From assembly GCF_029227915.1 (NCBI RefSeq), contig NC_079882.1, positions 1,302,001 to 1,366,000 on the forward strand: a stretch of DNA of 64,000 nucleotides, given 5' to 3'. This document shows, piece by piece, positions 10,038 through 21,983 of the stretch (positions are counted from its first letter, which is position 1; the number at the start of each line of letters is the position of its first letter). This stretch comes from Hydractinia symbiolongicarpus (taxonomy: Eukaryota > Cnidaria > Hydrozoa > Anthoathecata > Hydractiniidae). The position numbers and the translations under genes were made by a program. The notes beneath the pieces were generated by a model, which ran no database searches, was not told the origin of the DNA, and worked only from the letters and a program-made list of their open reading frames with translations.

Positions 10038-12638
10038 GTAACCTAGTAATCTCAGAAAAATATCGCTAAATACATGTTGGCACCAATATGTGACCCAACC
10101 GTTGTAACTCAAACGGTCTAACACCGTTAGAAAGTCAATGAAAAGTAGTTTTCGAAACTGTCACTATTTCTTCAGCGCGCAATTACGGCTAGGATTGGTT
10201 CCACAGTAAAGAATGACTTATTTATCTAAATTATTAAATGAAGCGCTACTACAGCACACAGTGTAATCGCTGAGTTCCGGCAATCACGTCAAATTAAGAA
10301 GAATGTTTTTTCTTGGAGTCCATTGTCTCATTTATCACATTTATCAGGTCACAGTCCAAAGTTAGTTCAATTAAGTCCCACCGTCAATCGTTTCATTGTT
10401 AAAAGCTATGCAACCTAGTAATCTCAGAAACATATCGCTAAATACATGTTGGTACCAATATGGGACCCAACCGTTGTAACTCAAACGGACTGACACCGTT
10501 AGAAAGTCAATGAAATGTAGTTTTTGAAACTGTAGCTGTTTCTTCAGCGCGCGATAACGGCTAGGATTGTTTCCACAGTAAAAAGCTTGTTAAAAGCTAT
10601 GCAACCTAGTGATCTCAGAAAAATACCGCTAAATACATGTTGGCACCAATATGTGACACAACCGTTGTAACTCAAACGGTTTGACACAGTTAGAAAGTCA
10701 ATGAAATGTAGTTTTTAAAACTGTCGCTATTTCTTTAGCGCGCGATAAAGGCTAGGATTGGTCCCACAGAAAAAAATGACTTATTTATGTAAATTTTTAA
10801 ATGAGGCGCTACCGCATCGCCCACTGGGCAATCATGATAAATTAAGAAGAATGTTGTTTCTTGGGGTCCAATTTTCTCATTTATCACATTTGTCAGGTCA
10901 CAGTCCAAATTTAGTTCAATTAAGTCCCACAGCCAATCGTTTCACTGTTAAAAGCGATGCAACCTAGTAATATCAGATAAATATCGCTAAATACATGTTG
11001 GTAGGAATATGTGACCCAACCGTTGTAACTCAAACGGACTGACACCCTTAGAAAGGCAATGAAATGCAGTTTTTGAAACTGTCGCTATTTCTTCAGCGCG
11101 CGATAACGGATAGGATTGGTCCCACAGTAAAAAATGATTTATAAAACTAAATTTTTAAATGAAGCGCTACCACAGCGTCCAGTGTGATCGCTGAGTTCCG
11201 GCAATCACGTCAAATTAAACAGAATGTTATTTCTTGGAGTCCAATTGCCTTATTTATCACATTTAACAAGTCACAGTCCAAATTTAGTTCAATTAAGTCC
11301 CACAGTCAATCGTTTCATTGTTAAATGCTATGCAACCTAGTAATCTCAGAAAAATATCGCTAAATACATGTTGGCACCAATATGTGACCCAACCGTTGTA
11401 ACTCAAACTGACTGACACCGTTAGAAATTCAATGAAATGTAGTTTGTGAAACTGTCGCTATTTCTTCAGCACGCGATAACGGCTAGGAATGGCTCCACAG
11501 TAAAAAGCTTGTTAAAAGCTATGCAACCTAGTAATCTCCAAAAAATATCGCTAAATACATGTTGGCACCAATATGTGACCCAACCGTTGTAACTCAAACG
11601 GTTTGAAACCGTTAGAAAGTCAATAAGGTGTAGTTTTTGAAACTGTCACTATTTTTCAGCGCGCAATTACGGCTAGGATTGGTTCCACAGTAAAGAATGA
11701 CTTATTTATCTAAATTTTTAAATGAAGCGCTACTACAGCACACAGTGTAATCGCTGAGTTCCGGCAATCACGACAAATTAAGAAGAATGTTTTTTCTTGG
11801 AATCCATTGTCTCATTTATCACATTTATCAGGTCACAGTCAAAAGTTAGTTCAATTAAGTCCCACAGTCAATCGTTTCATTGTTAAAAGCTATGCAACCT
11901 AGTAATCTCAGAAAAATATCGCTAAATACATGTTGGCACCAATATGTGACCCAACTGTTGTAACTCAAACGGACTGACACCGTTAGAAAGTCCATGAAAT
12001 GTAGTTTTTGAAACTGTCTCTATTTCTTCAGCGCGCAATTACGGCTAGGATTGGTCCCACAGTAAAAAATGACTTATTAATTTAAATTTTTAAATGAAGT
12101 GCTAATACAGCACCCAGTGTAATCGCTGAGTTCCGGCAAACATATCAAATTAAGAAGAATGTTATTTCTTGGAGTCCAATTGTCTTATTTATCACATTTA
12201 TCAAGTCACCGTCCAAAGTTAGTTCAATTAAGTCCCACAGTCAATCGTTTCACTGTTAAAAGCGATGCAACCTAGTAATATCAGATAAATATCGCTAAAT
12301 ACATGTTGGTAGGAATATGTGACCCAACCGTTCTAACTTAAACGGACTGACACCGTTAGAAAGTCAATGAAATGTAGTTTTTGAAACTGTCGCTATTTCT
12401 TCAGCGCGCGATAACGGCTAGGATTGGTTCCACAGTAAAGAATAACTAATTTATCTAAATTTTTAAATGAAGCGCTACTACAGCACACAGTGTAATCGCT
12501 GAGTTCCGGCAAACACATCAAGTTAAGAAGGATGTTTTTTCTTGTAGTCCATTGTCTCATTTATCACATTTATCAGGTCACAGTCCAAAGTTAGTTCAAT
12601 TAAGTCCCACAGTCAATCGTTTCATTGTTAAAAGCTAT
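10038..12638 (+). repeat. 2601-bp higher-order repeat, first copy
   Basis: Eight units: 10038 (372), 10410 (191), 10601 (358), 10959 (373), 11332 (191), 11523 (371), 11894 (373), 12267 (372). Every private change (AACGGTCTAACACCG, ATTGTTTCC, GCGATAAAGG, GAAAGGCAATG, TTGTTAAATGC, AATGGCTCC, CTCCAAAAAATATCG, AAGTTAAGAAGGATG) recurs exactly 2601 bp downstream. Each copy contains two dyad-plus/minus short units and one 69-codon frame. Confidence 0.93.
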
Positions 12639-13010
12639 GCAACCTAGTAATCTCAGAAAAATATCGCTAAATACATGTTGGCACCAATATGTGACCCAAC
12701 CGTTGTAACTCAAACGGTCTAACACCGTTAGAAAGTCAATGAAAAGTAGTTTTCGAAACTGTCACTATTTCTTCAGCGCGCAATTACGGCTAGGATTGGT
12801 TCCACAGTAAAGAATGACTTATTTATCTAAATTATTAAATGAAGCGCTACTACAGCACACAGTGTAATCGCTGAGTTCCGGCAATCACGTCAAATTAAGA
12901 AGAATGTTTTTTCTTGGAGTCCATTGTCTCATTTATCACATTTATCAGGTCACAGTCCAAAGTTAGTTCAATTAAGTCCCACCGTCAATCGTTTCATTGT
13001 TAAAAGCTAT
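12639..13010 (+). repeat. Representative full-length unit (372 bp)
   Basis: Hand count: 139 G+C of 372 bases (37%) and 14 CpG. The left half (to about position 190 of the unit) holds the CCGTT/AACGG dyad at 12699-12718 (ACCGTT and AACGGT arms, 8-base spacer), a further CCGTTA at 12725-12730, a CpG-rich CAGCGCGC at about 12775 and a conserved ATTGG (a CCAAT box on the minus strand) at 12795-12799. The right half starts at the A/T-rich TAAAT..TTAAATGAAG stretch, has the palindrome AGCGCT, then CGCTGAGTTCCGGC and a T-rich/ATCA-rich part ending in GTTAAAAGC. Lengths of 371-374 come from single-base changes, for example GTCCATTG versus GTCCAATTG or T-run length. Confidence 0.95.
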
Positions 13011-15239
13011 GCAACCTAGTAATCTCAGAAACATATCGCTAAATACATGTTGGTACCAATATGGGACCCAACCGTTGTAACTCAAACGGACTGACACCGT
13101 TAGAAAGTCAATGAAATGTAGTTTTTGAAACTGTAGCTGTTTCTTCAGCGCGCGATAACGGCTAGGATTGTTTCCACAGTAAAAAGCTTGTTAAAAGCTA
13201 TGCAACCTAGTGATCTCAGAAAAATACCGCTAAATACATGTTGGCACCAATATGTGACACAACCGTTGTAACTCAAACGGTTTGACACAGTTAGAAAGTC
13301 AATGAAATGTAGTTTTTAAAACTGTCGCTATTTCTTTAGCGCGCGATAAAGGCTAGGATTGGTCCCACAGAAAAAAATGACTTATTTATGTAAATTTTTA
13401 AATGAGGCGCTACCGCATCGCCCACTGGGCAATCATGATAAATTAAGAAGAATGTTGTTTCTTGGGGTCCAATTTTCTCATTTATCACATTTGTCAGGTC
13501 ACAGTCCAAATTTAGTTCAATTAAGTCCCACAGCCAATCGTTTCACTGTTAAAAGCGATGCAACCTAGTAATATCAGATAAATATCGCTAAATACATGTT
13601 GGTAGGAATATGTGACCCAACCGTTGTAACTCAAACGGACTGACACCCTTAGAAAGGCAATGAAATGCAGTTTTTGAAACTGTCGCTATTTCTTCAGCGC
13701 GCGATAACGGATAGGATTGGTCCCACAGTAAAAAATGATTTATAAAACTAAATTTTTAAATGAAGCGCTACCACAGCGTCCAGTGTGATCGCTGAGTTCC
13801 GGCAATCACGTCAAATTAAACAGAATGTTATTTCTTGGAGTCCAATTGCCTTATTTATCACATTTAACAAGTCACAGTCCAAATTTAGTTCAATTAAGTC
13901 CCACAGTCAATCGTTTCATTGTTAAATGCTATGCAACCTAGTAATCTCAGAAAAATATCGCTAAATACATGTTGGCACCAATATGTGACCCAACCGTTGT
14001 AACTCAAACTGACTGACACCGTTAGAAATTCAATGAAATGTAGTTTGTGAAACTGTCGCTATTTCTTCAGCACGCGATAACGGCTAGGAATGGCTCCACA
14101 GTAAAAAGCTTGTTAAAAGCTATGCAACCTAGTAATCTCCAAAAAATATCGCTAAATACATGTTGGCACCAATATGTGACCCAACCGTTGTAACTCAAAC
14201 GGTTTGAAACCGTTAGAAAGTCAATAAGGTGTAGTTTTTGAAACTGTCACTATTTTTCAGCGCGCAATTACGGCTAGGATTGGTTCCACAGTAAAGAATG
14301 ACTTATTTATCTAAATTTTTAAATGAAGCGCTACTACAGCACACAGTGTAATCGCTGAGTTCCGGCAATCACGACAAATTAAGAAGAATGTTTTTTCTTG
14401 GAATCCATTGTCTCATTTATCACATTTATCAGGTCACAGTCAAAAGTTAGTTCAATTAAGTCCCACAGTCAATCGTTTCATTGTTAAAAGCTATGCAACC
14501 TAGTAATCTCAGAAAAATATCGCTAAATACATGTTGGCACCAATATGTGACCCAACTGTTGTAACTCAAACGGACTGACACCGTTAGAAAGTCCATGAAA
14601 TGTAGTTTTTGAAACTGTCTCTATTTCTTCAGCGCGCAATTACGGCTAGGATTGGTCCCACAGTAAAAAATGACTTATTAATTTAAATTTTTAAATGAAG
14701 TGCTACTACAGCACCCAGTGTAATCGCTGAGTTCCGGCAAACATATCAAATTAAGAAGAATGTTATTTCTTGGAGTCCAATTGTCTTATTTATCACATTT
14801 ATCAAGTCACCGTCCAAAGTTAGTTCAATTAAGTCCCACAGTCAATCGTTTCACTGTTAAAAGCGATGCAACCTAGTAATATCAGATAAATATTGCTAAA
14901 TACATGTTGGTAGGAATATGTGACCCAACCGTTCTAACTTAAACGGACTGACACCGTTAGAAAGTCAATGAAATGTAGTTTTTGAAACTGTCGCTATTTC
15001 TTCAGCGCGCGATAACGGCTAGGATTGGTTCCACAGTAAAGAATAACTAATTTATCTAAATTTTTAAATGAAGCGCTACTACAGCACACAGTGTAATCGC
15101 TGAGTTCCGGCAAACACATCAAGTTAAGAAGGATGTTTTTTCTTGTAGTCCATTGTCTCATTTATCACATTTATCAGGTCACAGTCCAAAGTTAGTTCAA
15201 TTAAGTCCCACAGTCAATCGTTTCATTGTTAAAAGCTAT
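12639..15239 (+). repeat. 2601-bp higher-order repeat, second copy
   Basis: Units: 12639 (372), 13011 (191), 13202 (358), 13560 (373), 13933 (191), 14124 (371), 14495 (373), 14868 (372). By eye I found only a handful of differences from the first copy, for example GTAACC (10038) versus GCAACC (12639), GCTAATACAG (near 12111) versus GCTACTACAG, and ATATCGC (near 12289) versus ATATTGC. This is the longest near-identical block pair in the left domain and therefore probably one of the youngest events. Confidence 0.93.
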
Positions 15240-16516
15240 GCAACCTAGTAATCTCAGAAAAATATTGCTAAATACATGTTGGCACCAATATGTGACCCAA
15301 CCGTTGTAACTCAAACTGACTGACACCGTTGGAAAGTCAATGAAATGTAGTTTTTGAAACTGTCGCTATTTCTTCAGCGCGCGATAACGGCTAGGATTGG
15401 TCCCACAGAAAAAATGACTTATTTATCTAAATTATTAAATGAAGCGCTACCACATCCCCCACTGGGCAATCATGATAAATGAAGAAGAATGTTATTTCTT
15501 GGAGTCCAATTTTCTCATTTATCACATTTATCAGGTCACAGTCCAAATTTAGTTCAATTAAGTCCCACAGTCAATTTTTTCACTGTTAAAAGCGATACAA
15601 CCTAGTAATATCAGATAAATATCGCTAAATACATGTTGGTAGGAATATGGGACCCAACCGTTGTAACTCAAACGGACTGACACCCTTAGAAAGTCAATGA
15701 AATGTAGTTTTTGAAACAGTCGCTATTTCTTCAGCGCGCGATAACGGATAGGATTGGTCCCACAGTAAAAAATGATTTATAAAACTAAATTTTTAAATGA
15801 AGCGCTATCACAGCGTCCAGTGTGATCGCTGAGTTCCGGCAATCACGTCAAATTAAACAGAATGTTATTTCTTGGAGTCCAATTGTCTTATTTATCACAT
15901 TTAACAAGTCACAGTCCAAAGTTAGTTCAATTAAGTCCCACAGTCAATCGTTTCAATGTTAAAAGCTATGCAACCTAGTAATCTCAGAAAAATATCGCTA
16001 AATACATTTTGGCACCAATATGTGAACAACCGTTGTAACTCAAACTGACTGACACCGTTAGAAATTCAATGAAATGTAGTTTTTGAAACTGTCGCTATTT
16101 CTTCAGCGCACGATAACGGCTAGGATTGGTTCCACAGTAAAAAGCTTGTTAAAAGCTATGCAACCTAGTAATATCAGATAAATATCGCTAAATACATGTT
16201 GGTAGGAATATGTGACCCAACCGTTCTAACTCAAACGGACTGACACCGTTAGAAAGTCAATGAAATATAGTTTTTGAAACTGTCGCTATTTCTTCAGCGC
16301 GCGATAACGGATAGGATTGGTTTCACAGTAAAGAATGACTTATTTATTTAAATTTTTAAATGAAGCGCTACCACATCGCCCACTGGGCAATCATGAAAAA
16401 TTAAAAAGAATGTTATTTTTGGAGTCCAATTTTCTCATTTATCACATTTATCAGGTCACAGTCCAAATTTAATTCAATTAAGTCCCACAGTCAATCGTTT
16501 CACTGTTAAAAGCGAT
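15240..16516 (+). repeat. Satellite units following the 2601-bp pair
   Basis: Starts: 15240 (357), 15597 (373), 15970 (190), 16160 (357). Unit 15597 closely matches unit 3755 nearly 12 kb away (ATGGGACCC, CACCCTTAG, AAACAGTCGC, TTTATAAAACTAAAT), showing long-range exchange. Unit 15970 is the short form with one extra base lost at GTGAACAACCG (near 16021). Confidence 0.84.
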
Positions 16517-18208
16517 GCAACCTAGTAATATTAGATAAATATCGCTAAATACATGTTGGTAGGAATATGTGACCCAACCGTTCTAACTCAAACGGACTGA
16601 CACCGTTAGAAAGTCAATGAAATGTAGTTTTTGAACCTGTCGCTATTTTTTCAGCGCGCGATCCCGGATAGGACTGGTCCAACAGTAAAAAATGATTAAT
16701 TAATCTAAATTTTTAAGTGAAGCGCTACCACAGCGCCCAGTGTGATCGCTGAGTTCCGGCAATCACGTCAAATTAAACAGAATGTTATTTCTTGGAGTCC
16801 AATTGTCTCATTTATCACATTTATCAAGTCACAGTCCAAAGTTAGTTTAATTACGTCCCACAGTCAATCGTATCACTGTTAAAAGCGATGCAACCAAGTA
16901 ATATCAGATAAATATCGCTAAATACATGTTGGTACGAATATGTGACCCAACCGTTGTAACTCAAACTAACTGACACCGTTAGAAATTCAATGAAATGTAG
17001 TTTTTGAAACTGTCGCTATTTCTTCAGCGCGCGATAACGGCTAGGATTGGTTCCACAGTAAAAAGCTTGTTAAAAGCTATGCAACCTAGTAATCTCAGAA
17101 AAATATCGCTAAATACATGTTGGCACCAATATGTGACCCAACCGTTGTAACTCAAACGGACTGACACCGTTAGAAAGTCCATGAAATGTAGTTTTTGAAA
17201 CTGTCTCTATTTTTTCAGCGCGCAATTACGGCTAGGATTGGTCCCACAGTAAAAAATGACTTTTTAATCCTAATTCTTAAATGAAGCGCTACCACAGCGC
17301 CCAGTGTAATCGCTGAGTTCCGGCAATCACGTCAAATTAAACAGAATGTTATTTCTTGGAGTCCAATTGTCTTATTTATCACATTTAACAAGTCACAGTC
17401 CAAAGTTAGTTCAATTAAGTCCCACAGTCAATCGTTTCATTGTTAAAAGCTATGCAACCTAGTAATCTCAGAAAAATATCGCTAAATACATGTTGGCACC
17501 AATATGTGACCCAACCGTTGTAACTCAAACTGACTGACACCGTTAGAAATTCAATGAAATGTAGTTTTTGAAACTGTTGCTATTTCTTCAGCGCGCGATA
17601 ACGGCTAGGATTGTTTCCACAGTAAAAAGCTTGTTAAAAGCTATGCAACCTAGTAATCTCAGAAAAATATCGCTAAATACATGTTGGCACAAATATGTGA
17701 CCCAACCGTTGTAACTCAAACGGACTGACACCGTTAGAAAGTCCATGAAATGTAGTTTTTGAAACTGTCTCTATTTTTTCAGCGCGCAATTACGGCTAGG
17801 ATTGGTCCCACAGTAAAAAATGATTAATTAATCTAAATTTTTAAGTGAAGCGCTACCACAGCGCCCAGTGTGATCGCTGAGTTCCGGCAATCACGTCAAA
17901 TTAAACAGAATGTTATTTCTTGGAGTCCAATTGTCTCATTTATCACATTTATCAAGTCACAGTCCAAAGTTAGTTTAATTACGTCCCACAGTCAATCGTA
18001 TCACTGTTAAAAGCGATGCAACCTAGTAATATCAGATAAATATCGCTAAATACATGTTGGTACGAATATGTGACCCAACCGTTGTAACTCAAACTAACTG
18101 ACACCGTTAGAAATTCAATGAAATTTAGTTTTTGAAACTGTCGCTATTTCTTCAGCGCGCGATAACGGCTAGGATTGGTTCCACAGTAAAAAGCTTGTTA
18201 AAAGCTAT
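16517..18208 (+). repeat. 564-bp long-short dimers (three copies)
   Basis: Units alternate strictly 373/191: 16517, 16890, 17081, 17454, 17645, 18018. The dimer period is 564 bp; the closest match is at 1128 bp (16517/16890 with 17645/18018), sharing GATTAATTAATCTAAAT, TTTTTAAGTGAAG, AATTACGTCCC, CGTATCACTG and CAAACTAACTGAC. A 191-bp unit and a 373-bp unit are near one and two nucleosome repeats, so the dimer would be three. Confidence 0.88.
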
Positions 18209-19039
18209 GCAACCTAGTAATCTCAGAAAAATATCGCTAAATACATGTTGGAACCAATATGTGAGCCAACCGTTGTAACTCAAACGGACTGACACCGTTA
18301 GAAAGTCCATGAAATGTAGTTTTTGAAATTGTCTCTATTTTTTCAGCGCGCAATTACGGCTAGGATTGGTCCCACAGTAAAAAATGACTTATTAATTTAA
18401 AATTTTAAATGAAGTGCTACTACAGCACCCAGTGTAATCGCTGAGTTCCGGCAAACAAGTCAAATTAAGAAGAATGTTATTTCTTGGAGTCCAATTGTCT
18501 TATTTATCACATTTATCAAGTCACAGTCCAAAGTTAGTTCAATTAAGTCTCACAGTCAATCGTTTCACTGTTAAAAGCGATGCAACCTAGTAATATCAGA
18601 TAAATATCGCTAAATACATGTTGGTAGGATTATGTGACCCAACCGTTCTAACTCAAACGGACTGACACCGTTAGAAAGTCAATGAAATGTAGTTTTTGAA
18701 ACTGTCGCTATTTCTTCAGCGCGCGATAACGGATAGGATTGGTTCCACAGTAAAGAATGACTTATTTATTTAAATTTTTAAATGAAGCGCTACCACATCG
18801 CCCACTGGGCAATCATGATAAATTAAAAAGAATAATATTTTTGGAGTCCAATTTTCTCATTTATCACATTTATCAGGTCACAGTCCAAATTTAGTTCAAT
18901 TAAGTCCCACAGTCAATCGTTTCACTGTTAAAAGCGATGCAACCTAGTAATATCAGATAAATGTTGCTAAATACATGTTGGTAGGAATATGTGACGCAAC
19001 CGTTGTAACTCAAACTGACTGACACCGTTAGAAAGTCAA
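18209..19039 (+). repeat. Satellite units between blocks
   Basis: Starts: 18209 (373), 18582 (357), 18939 (373). The left part of 18939 (AAATGTTGC.., ..CAAACTGACTG) differs from unit 21883, while its right part matches it, placing the start of the 2944-bp block inside this unit. Only satellite sequence is present. Confidence 0.82.
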
Positions 19040-21005
19040 TAAAATGTAGTTTTTGAACCTGTCGCTATTTTTTCAGCGCACGATCACGGATAGGATTGGT
19101 CCCACAGTAAAAAATGATTAATTCATCTAAATTTTTAAGTGAAGCGCTACCACAGCGCCCAGTGTGATCGATGAGTTCCGGCAATCACGTCAAATTAAAC
19201 AGAATGTTATTTCTTGGAGTCCAATTGTCTCATTTATCACATTTATCAAGTCACAGTCCAAAGTTAGTTTAATTACGTCCCACAGTCAATCGTTTCACTG
19301 TTAAAAGCGATGCAACCTAGTAATATCAGATAAATATCGCTTAATACATGTTGGTACGAATATGTGACCCAACCGTTGAAACTCAAACGGACTGACACCG
19401 TTAGAAAGTCAATGAAATGTAGTTTTTGCAAATGTTGCTATTATTTCAGCGCGCGATAACGGCTGGGATTGGTGCGACAGTAAAAAATGACTTATTAATA
19501 TAAATTTTTATATGAACCGCTACCACAGCACCCAGTGGGCAATCATGTCAAATTAAGAGGAATGTTATTTCTTGGAGTCCAATTTTCTCATTTATAACAT
19601 TTACCAGGTCACAGTCCAAACTTAGTCCAATTAAGTCCCACAGTCAATCGTTTCATTGTTAAAAGCTATGCAACCTAATAATCTAAGAAAAATATCGCTA
19701 AATACATGTTGGCACCAATATGTGACGCAACCGTTGTAACTCAAACTGACTGACACAGTTAGAAAGTCAATGAAATGTAGTTTTTGAAACTGCCGCTATT
19801 TTTTCAGCGCGCGATAACGGCTAGGATTGGTTCCACAGTAAAAAGCTTGTTAAAAGCTACGCAACCTAGTAATCTCAGAAAAATATCGCTAAATACATGT
19901 TGGCACCAATATGTGACCCAACCATTGTAACTCAAACGGTTTGACACCGTTAGAAAGTTAATGAAATGTAGTTTTTGAAACTGTCAGTATTTTTTCAGCG
20001 CGCAATTACGGCTAGGATTGGTTCCACAGTAAAGAATGACTTATTTATCTAAATTTTTAAATGAAGCGCTACTACAGAACACAGTGTAATCGCTGAGTTC
20101 CGGCAATCACGTCAAATTAAGAAGAATGTTTTTTCTTGGAATCCATTGTCTCATTAATCACATTTATCAGGTCACAGTCAAAAGTTAGGTCAATTAAGTC
20201 CCACAGTCAATCGTTTCATTGTTAAAAGCTATGCAATCTAGTAATCTCAGAAAAATATCGCTAAATACATGTTGGCACCAATATGTGACCCAACTGTTGT
20301 AACTCAAACGGACTGACACCGTTAGAAAGTCCATGAAATTTAGTTTTTGAAGCTGTCGCTTTTTTTTTAGCGCGCGATTACGGATAGGATTGGTCCCACA
20401 GTAAAGAATGATTTATTAATCTAAATTTTTAAATGAAGCGCTACCACAGCGCCCAGTGTGATCGCTGAGTTCCAGCAATCATGTCAAATTAAACAGAATG
20501 TTATTTCTTGGAGTCCAATTGTCTCATTTACACATTTATCAAGTCACAGTCCAAAGTTAGTTCAATTACGTCCCACAGTCAATCGTTTCACTGCTAAAAG
20601 TGATGCAACCTAGTAATATCAGATAAATATCGCTAAATACATGTTGGTACGAATATGTGACCCAACCGTTGAAACTCAAAGGGACTGACACCGTTAGAAA
20701 GTCAATGAAATGTAGATTTTGAAGCTGTTGCTACTTTTTCAGCGCGCGATAACGGCTAGGGTTGGTGCGACAGTAAAAAATGACTTAATAATATAAATTT
20801 TTAATGAAGCGCTACCACAGCACCCAGTGGGCAATCATGTCAAATTAAAAAGAATGTTATTCCTTGGAGTCCAATTTTCTCATTTATCACATTTATCAGG
20901 TCACAGTCCAAACTTAGTTCAATTAAGTCCCACAGTCAATGGCCTCACTGTTAAAAGCAATGCAACCTTGTAATATCAGATAAATATCGCTAAATACATG
21001 TTGGA
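19040..21005 (+). repeat. 2944-bp-offset block, first copy
   Basis: Covers the right part of 18939, then 19312 (358), 19670 (191), 19861 (372), 20233 (372), 20605 (357) and the start of 20962. Shared private marks with the second copy: TGAACCTGTCGC, GCTGGGATTGGTGCGAC, CTACGCAACC, ACCATTGTAAC, ATGCAATCTAG, a missing base in CATTTACACATTT, and GTCAATGGCCTCACTG. Confidence 0.9.
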
Positions 21006-21983
21006 ACCAATATGTGACCATACCGTTGTAAATCAAACGGTCTAACACCGTTACAAAGTCAATGAAAGGTAGTTTTAGAAACTGTCACTATTTCTTCAGT
21101 GCGCAATTACGGCTAGGATTGGTTTCACAGTAAAGAATGACTTATTTATCTAAATTTTTAAATGAAGCCCTACTACAGCACACAGTGTAATCGCTGAGTT
21201 CCGGCAATCACGTCAAATTAAGAAGAATGTTTTTTCTTGGAGTCCATTGTCTCATTTATCACATTTATCAGGTCACAGTCCAAAGTTAGTTCAATTAAGT
21301 CCCACCGTCAATCGTTTCATTGTTAAAAGCTATGGAACCTAGTAATCTCAGAAAAATATCGCTAAACACATGTTGGCACCAATATGTGTCCCAACCGTTG
21401 TCACTCAAACTGACTGACACCGTTAAAAAGTCAATGAAATGTAGTTTTTGAAACTTTTGCTATTTCGTCAGCGCGCGATAACGGCTAGGATTGGTTCCAC
21501 AGTAAAAAGCTTGTTAAAAGCTATGCAACCTAGTGATCTCAGAAAAATATCGCTAAATACATGTTGGCACCAATATGAGACCCAACCGTTGTAACTCAAA
21601 CGGACTGACACCGTTAGAAAGTCAATGAAATGTAGTTTTTGAAACTGTCGCTATTTCTTCAGCGCGCGATAACGGCTAGGATTGGTCCCACAGAAAAGAA
21701 TGACTTATTTATCTAAATTTTTAAATGAGGCGCTACCACATCGCCCACTGGGCAATCATGATAAATTAAGAAGAATGTTATTTCTTGGAGTGCAATTTTC
21801 TCATTTATCACATTTATGAGGTCACAGTCCAAATTTAGTTCAATTAAGTCCCACAGTCAATCGTTTCACTGTTAAAAGCGATGCAACCTAGTAATATCAG
21901 ATAAATATCGCTAAATACATGTTGGTAGGAATATGTGACCCAACCGTTCTAACTCAAACGGACTGACACCGTTAGAAAGTCAA
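21006..21983 (+). repeat. Spacer units inside the 2944-bp period
   Basis: Rest of 20962 (372), then 21334 (191), 21525 (358) and the start of 21883. Unit 21334 begins GGAACC and has TTGTCACTC; unit 21525 has the rare ATGAGACCC that reappears in the recombinant unit 23906. The period from 18939 to 21883 is nine units, 2944 bp. Confidence 0.85.

Noticed and set aside
12795-12799. ATTGG (CCAAT box) as a promoter element
   Set aside because: It is conserved in almost all units but no TATA-like element, gene or transcript start is evident nearby; conservation follows from repeat homogenisation.
12639-13010. Unit as an ancient tandem duplication of a ~186-bp half
   Set aside because: Left and right halves share only short chance-like matches (CGCT.., GGCA.CAAT); no convincing internal alignment was seen.
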